Source: Chthoniobacter flavus Ellin428 (GTDB lineage: Bacteria > Verrucomicrobiota > Verrucomicrobiia > Chthoniobacterales > Chthoniobacteraceae). From it: a stretch of DNA of 64,000 nt. Made by a program: the position numbers and the translations under genes. A model generated the notes under the pieces. The model made no database searches, had not been told where the DNA came from, and saw only the letters and a list, made by a program, of their open reading frames with translations. Positions 61,852-64,000 of the stretch are shown here, piece after piece. The stretch lies in assembly GCF_000173075.1 (NCBI RefSeq), contig NZ_ABVL01000003.1, positions 62,001-126,000 on the forward strand. The letters are read 5' to 3'. Each line of letters begins with the position of its first letter. Within the stretch, counting starts at the first letter, position 1.

Positions 61852-62637
61852 CTACTCCGCCGCTTTCGATACCACCTTCGACCCCGCTTCCCCGGGCGCT
61901 GGCGTGAGGCGTTCGTCGGGGAAGACCACTTTCACGTGGAACTCGTGGCCGTCGCTGAACGAGGCGGTCAGCCATTTCCCCACGAAGATCTGCACTTGCT
62001 GGCGGGCGATCTCTTTGACCATGGGGATGTGTTCCACGGCGCGCCGGTGCAGGGCGGGGGTGAGAGTGGCCAGGAGGCGGTTGCGGACGGCTTTGTCGTC
62101 CTGCCAGACATGCCCTTCGATCGTATAGAAGGTGAGCTTGGATATGTCGGATGCCGGAGTGCTGGGTACGAGCACCGGCGGGTAGACGGTGACGGCGCCG
62201 TCCTGCTGCTGGAATTCCCACGGGCCGTCGAAGTCGAGGTAGTAGCCGTATTCCACCGGGACATCGGCCTGGACGACGATGCTGGGCAGCGGGATGAGGC
62301 CCCAAGCGAGACTGTTGCTCTCCTTGCGGCGGAAGGTCTCGTGTTCCTGCAGGGTGGCCACTTGCAAACGGCGCGTGCCGGTGAGGGTGGCGGCGCTGCT
62401 GAGGAATTCCTCCCGCACATTGCGCTCGCGGAAGGCGTGGGCGACGGTGGCAGCCTGGTGGCCGATCTCTTTGACCATGGCAGTCCCTTTGTCGAGGGCT
62501 GCGAGCGGCAGGGTGGCGATGCTTTGCCAGGCCCAGACGCCGGCGCCGATGGCGGCCAGCCCGAGACAGAGGATCACGCGAGGCCAGGCGTGGCGCGCGC
62601 TGGACGGCGAGATGGAGGTATCGGGCGACAGGGACAT
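61852..62637 (-). CDS. Single-pass membrane protein of unknown function
   Basis: About 261 residues from ATG 62637 (MSLSPDTSIS). One N-terminal helix (ILCLGLAAIGAGVWAW) is followed by an extracytoplasmic domain: GTAMVKEIGHQAATVAHAF, RRLQVATLQEHETFRRKESN, VVQADVPVEYGYYLDFDGPW, ISKLTFYTIEGHVW, EFHVKVVFPDE. The tryptic pattern of a strand pair (QVATLQEHE; VPVEYGYYLDF) resembles DUF4230-type domains, but the assignment is weak. It is divergent from rnc, with about 110 bases between their starts. No function is assigned. Confidence 0.6.
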   Translation of the reverse strand: MSLSPDTSISPSSARHAWPRVILCLGLAAIGAGVWAWQSIATLPLAALDKGTAMVKEIGHQAATVAHAFRERNVREEFLSSAATLTGTRRLQVATLQEHETFRRKESNSLAWGLIPLPSIVVQADVPVEYGYYLDFDGPWEFQQQDGAVTVYPPVLVPSTPASDISKLTFYTIEGHVWQDDKAVRNRLLATLTPALHRRAVEHIPMVKEIARQQVQIFVGKWLTASFSDGHEFHVKVVFPDERLTPAPGEAGSKVVSKAAE

Positions 62638-62746
62638 GGCGCGATGCTTTCCGCTATTCCACAGAAGTGCCCACAGGTCAATGGATGCTACTTGGCGTTT
62701 GCGGTTCCCGCGCCCAACATGCAAAGATCGGCATGATGGCCCCCAA

Positions 62747-63494
62747 ATGAATCCGCTCGAACAGCGCATCAAATATAAATTTCGTAATTCCCTGCTCCTC
62801 GCGGAGGCGCTGACGCATCCCAGCCTCGGCCACGAAACGCAACGGCATCACTTTGACAATCAGCGGCTCGAGTTTCTCGGCGACGCGGTGCTACAGCTCA
62901 TCTTCACCGAGTATCTTTTCGATCAGTTCCCCAGGCTTCAGCGAGGGGGCAACTGACGGAAGATCCGCGCGCGGATCGTCTCGCGCGAGGGCCTGCGGGT
63001 GGCTGGCCGAGCGGATCGGCGTGGGCAAATACTTGATGATGGGCCGCGGCGAGGAATCCAGCGGCGGGCGCGAACGGGCTTCCACGCTCTCAGACGCCTT
63101 TGAGGCGCTAATCGGGGCGATGTATCTGGATAGCGATTTCGTGACCGTGCGGCGCATCGTGCTCACGGAATCGCGCGATCTGCTGGAGGACTTGGAAGTG
63201 GATCCGCCGGATACGAACCCGAAAGGGCGGCTGCAGGAGCTGTTGCAGGCGATTTCGCCGATTAGCCCGACGTACCCCATTGTCGATCAATCGGGTCCGG
63301 AGCATCAGAAGCGTTTTGTGGCCAAGATCGTGTGGGATGGGAAAGAACTCGGTTCCGGCGATGGCCGCAGCAAGAAGGAGGCGGAGACGGCCGCCGCCCG
63401 CGATGCGCTTTCGAAGGAGCTGTGGCGTGGGCGCGACGGCAATGGGAAGGCCGCTCAGGGCAACGCGGAGGATGCCCAATCAAAATCCGAATAA
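62747..63494 (+). CDS. rnc: Ribonuclease III, frame broken by clustered insertions
   Basis: About 248 residues after repair; the family is usually 220-250. The N-terminal catalytic domain starts NPLEQRIKYKFRNSLLLAEALTHPS and has the signature NQRLEFLGDAVL. After a disrupted stretch (62934-63002), WLAERIGVGKYLMMGRGEE, STLSDAFEALIGAMYLD and the dsRNA-binding domain (GRLQELLQAISP; KIVWDGKELGSGDGRSKKEAETAAA) follow. Four single extra bases (T, G, G, G) account for the break. It cleaves double-stranded RNA in rRNA and mRNA processing. A genuine null would be surprising. Confidence 0.9.
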
Positions 63495-63896
63495 CCGACC
63501 AATAACTGTGAAGAAATGGGGAATAACCTTGGGCATCCCCGACCTATTGGCAGTCATTGGTCGTCGACAGAAAACTTATTCGCAGCCTCGATTCGGCGTG
63601 GAACCGCGTAAATGCTTAAGTGGAACGCCATTAGGGCCAGTTATTCACACGCTTAAGAAGAAGAAAGAGATTGGTAAAAATTATTTCATTCTTCTGTACA
63701 CGGTGAACAACTTTGGTCAGGAAAGCAGCCGTCCCGCCATGGTGCTGGGTGTCTGTTGAACATCCAGAAACAGGTGTTCGGATGTTCTGGAAGTGTTGCC
63801 CACAGGGTCTGACTCATCCGGGTCAAGCCTTCCTCCGCGCGGTCATTCTTGGAGTAGAGGGAGTGTAACGACTGGAACGCAGTCGAAAGCCGAGTC
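63495..63896. other. Non-coding stretch after rnc
   Basis: 402 bases with no convincing gene. It contains TTATTCACA at 63641-63649, which matches the DnaA-box consensus TTATNCACA, and a weaker TTATTCGCA near 63584. Two boxes do not make an origin. A frame on the minus strand covers much of it but has no protein-like features. Confidence 0.4.
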
Positions 63897-63999
63897 TGCG
63901 AGACGCCTATGGGACTGCGGGGCAAACCCGGCGGAACAACCAGCGATGATCTCTGGTAAAGCGACGGGGTTTGCCCCACAGTCCCATAGGCGTCTCGCA
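63897..63999. repeat. Inverted repeat at the window edge
   Basis: TGCGAGACGCCTATGGGACT with GCGGGGCAAACCC (63897-63929) is repeated inverted at 63966-63999 (GGGGTTTGCCCCACAGTCCC, then ATAGGCGTCTCGCA) with one mismatch. Arms are 33 bases with a 36-base centre. It may be a REP-like hairpin or one end of a mobile element reaching past the window. Confidence 0.75.
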
Positions 64000-64000
64000 A

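Noticed and set aside
63584-63649. Possible DnaA boxes as a replication origin
   Set aside because: Only one consensus box and one weak box were found, with no AT-rich unwinding region or dnaA/dnaN gene.
1-64000. CRISPR array or cas genes
   Set aside because: No regularly spaced direct repeats were seen, and none of the proteins resembles Cas; the repeats present are inverted and irregular.
63686-64000. A 104-codon minus-strand frame at the right edge
   Set aside because: It overlaps the inverted repeat and has no domain or signal features.

Overview
The window looks like a chromosomal segment of a Verrucomicrobiota bacterium, probably from soil or another free-living habitat. This is an inference from gene content: system II cytochrome c biogenesis, a planctomycete-type cytochrome domain, a DUF3142 protein paired with a giant secreted repeat protein, MglA/roadblock genes, and many palindromic intergenic repeats. 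No rRNA or universal marker is available to fix the placement. DNA is GC-rich throughout, with one recognisable insertion sequence, one REP-transposase element and several smaller inverted-repeat elements.

Layout. 1-3.4 kb: a cut-off secreted polysaccharide-lyase-like gene, two tandem secreted GH16 glycosidases and a small protein resembling the RNA polymerase alpha C-terminal domain. 3.4-10.6 kb: an ABC1/UbiB kinase, a lipase-maturation-factor membrane protein, a MauE/DoxX-like protein, an Aquifex-type aconitase and a three-repeat membrane protein. 10.8-16.4 kb: a minus-strand operon for a Tat-exported molybdenum aldehyde oxidoreductase (paoABCD-like) with a MocA-type cofactor enzyme. 17.2-24.6 kb: a five-gene minus-strand operon (sensory-rhodopsin-transducer homologue, ThDP enzyme, enolase-superfamily enzyme, YdiJ-like flavin/iron-sulfur dehydrogenase, SDR) that looks catabolic for a sugar acid or other hydroxy acid. 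24.7-26.1 kb: an ISL3 element. 26.2-29 kb: a three-gene proton-translocating transhydrogenase.

29.5-38.1 kb: a membrane cytochrome, a membrane-tethered Mrr-type nuclease, a degenerate receiver protein, and the DUF3142/giant repeat-protein pair. 38.6-46.3 kb: a heptosyltransferase, a phosphoesterase/TPR-like/ABC-2 operon, acylphosphatase, a degenerate GalT-like protein and a zincin lipoprotein. 46.3-47.0 kb: a REP-associated tyrosine transposase between inverted repeats. 47.1-51.8 kb: ccsA/resB and a lipoprotein. 52.3-59.1 kb: an ankyrin-L,D-transpeptidase and a compact MglA GTPase/roadblock/response-regulator module, the strongest candidate for an undescribed system. 59.3-64 kb: a small membrane protein, a toxin-antitoxin pair lying between two copies of a duplicated gene, tRNA-His, a membrane protein, rnc and an inverted repeat at the edge.

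A cross-cutting observation: at least nine genes (ubiB, acn, xdhC, the ThDP enzyme, the zincin, the REP transposase, an ElaB-like gene, rnc, and probably the first partial gene) have broken reading frames. Every one can be restored by removing single extra bases, usually in homopolymers and often several within about 100 bp. This points to insertion-type sequencing or assembly error more than to gene decay, so these genes are annotated over their full reconstructed extent.
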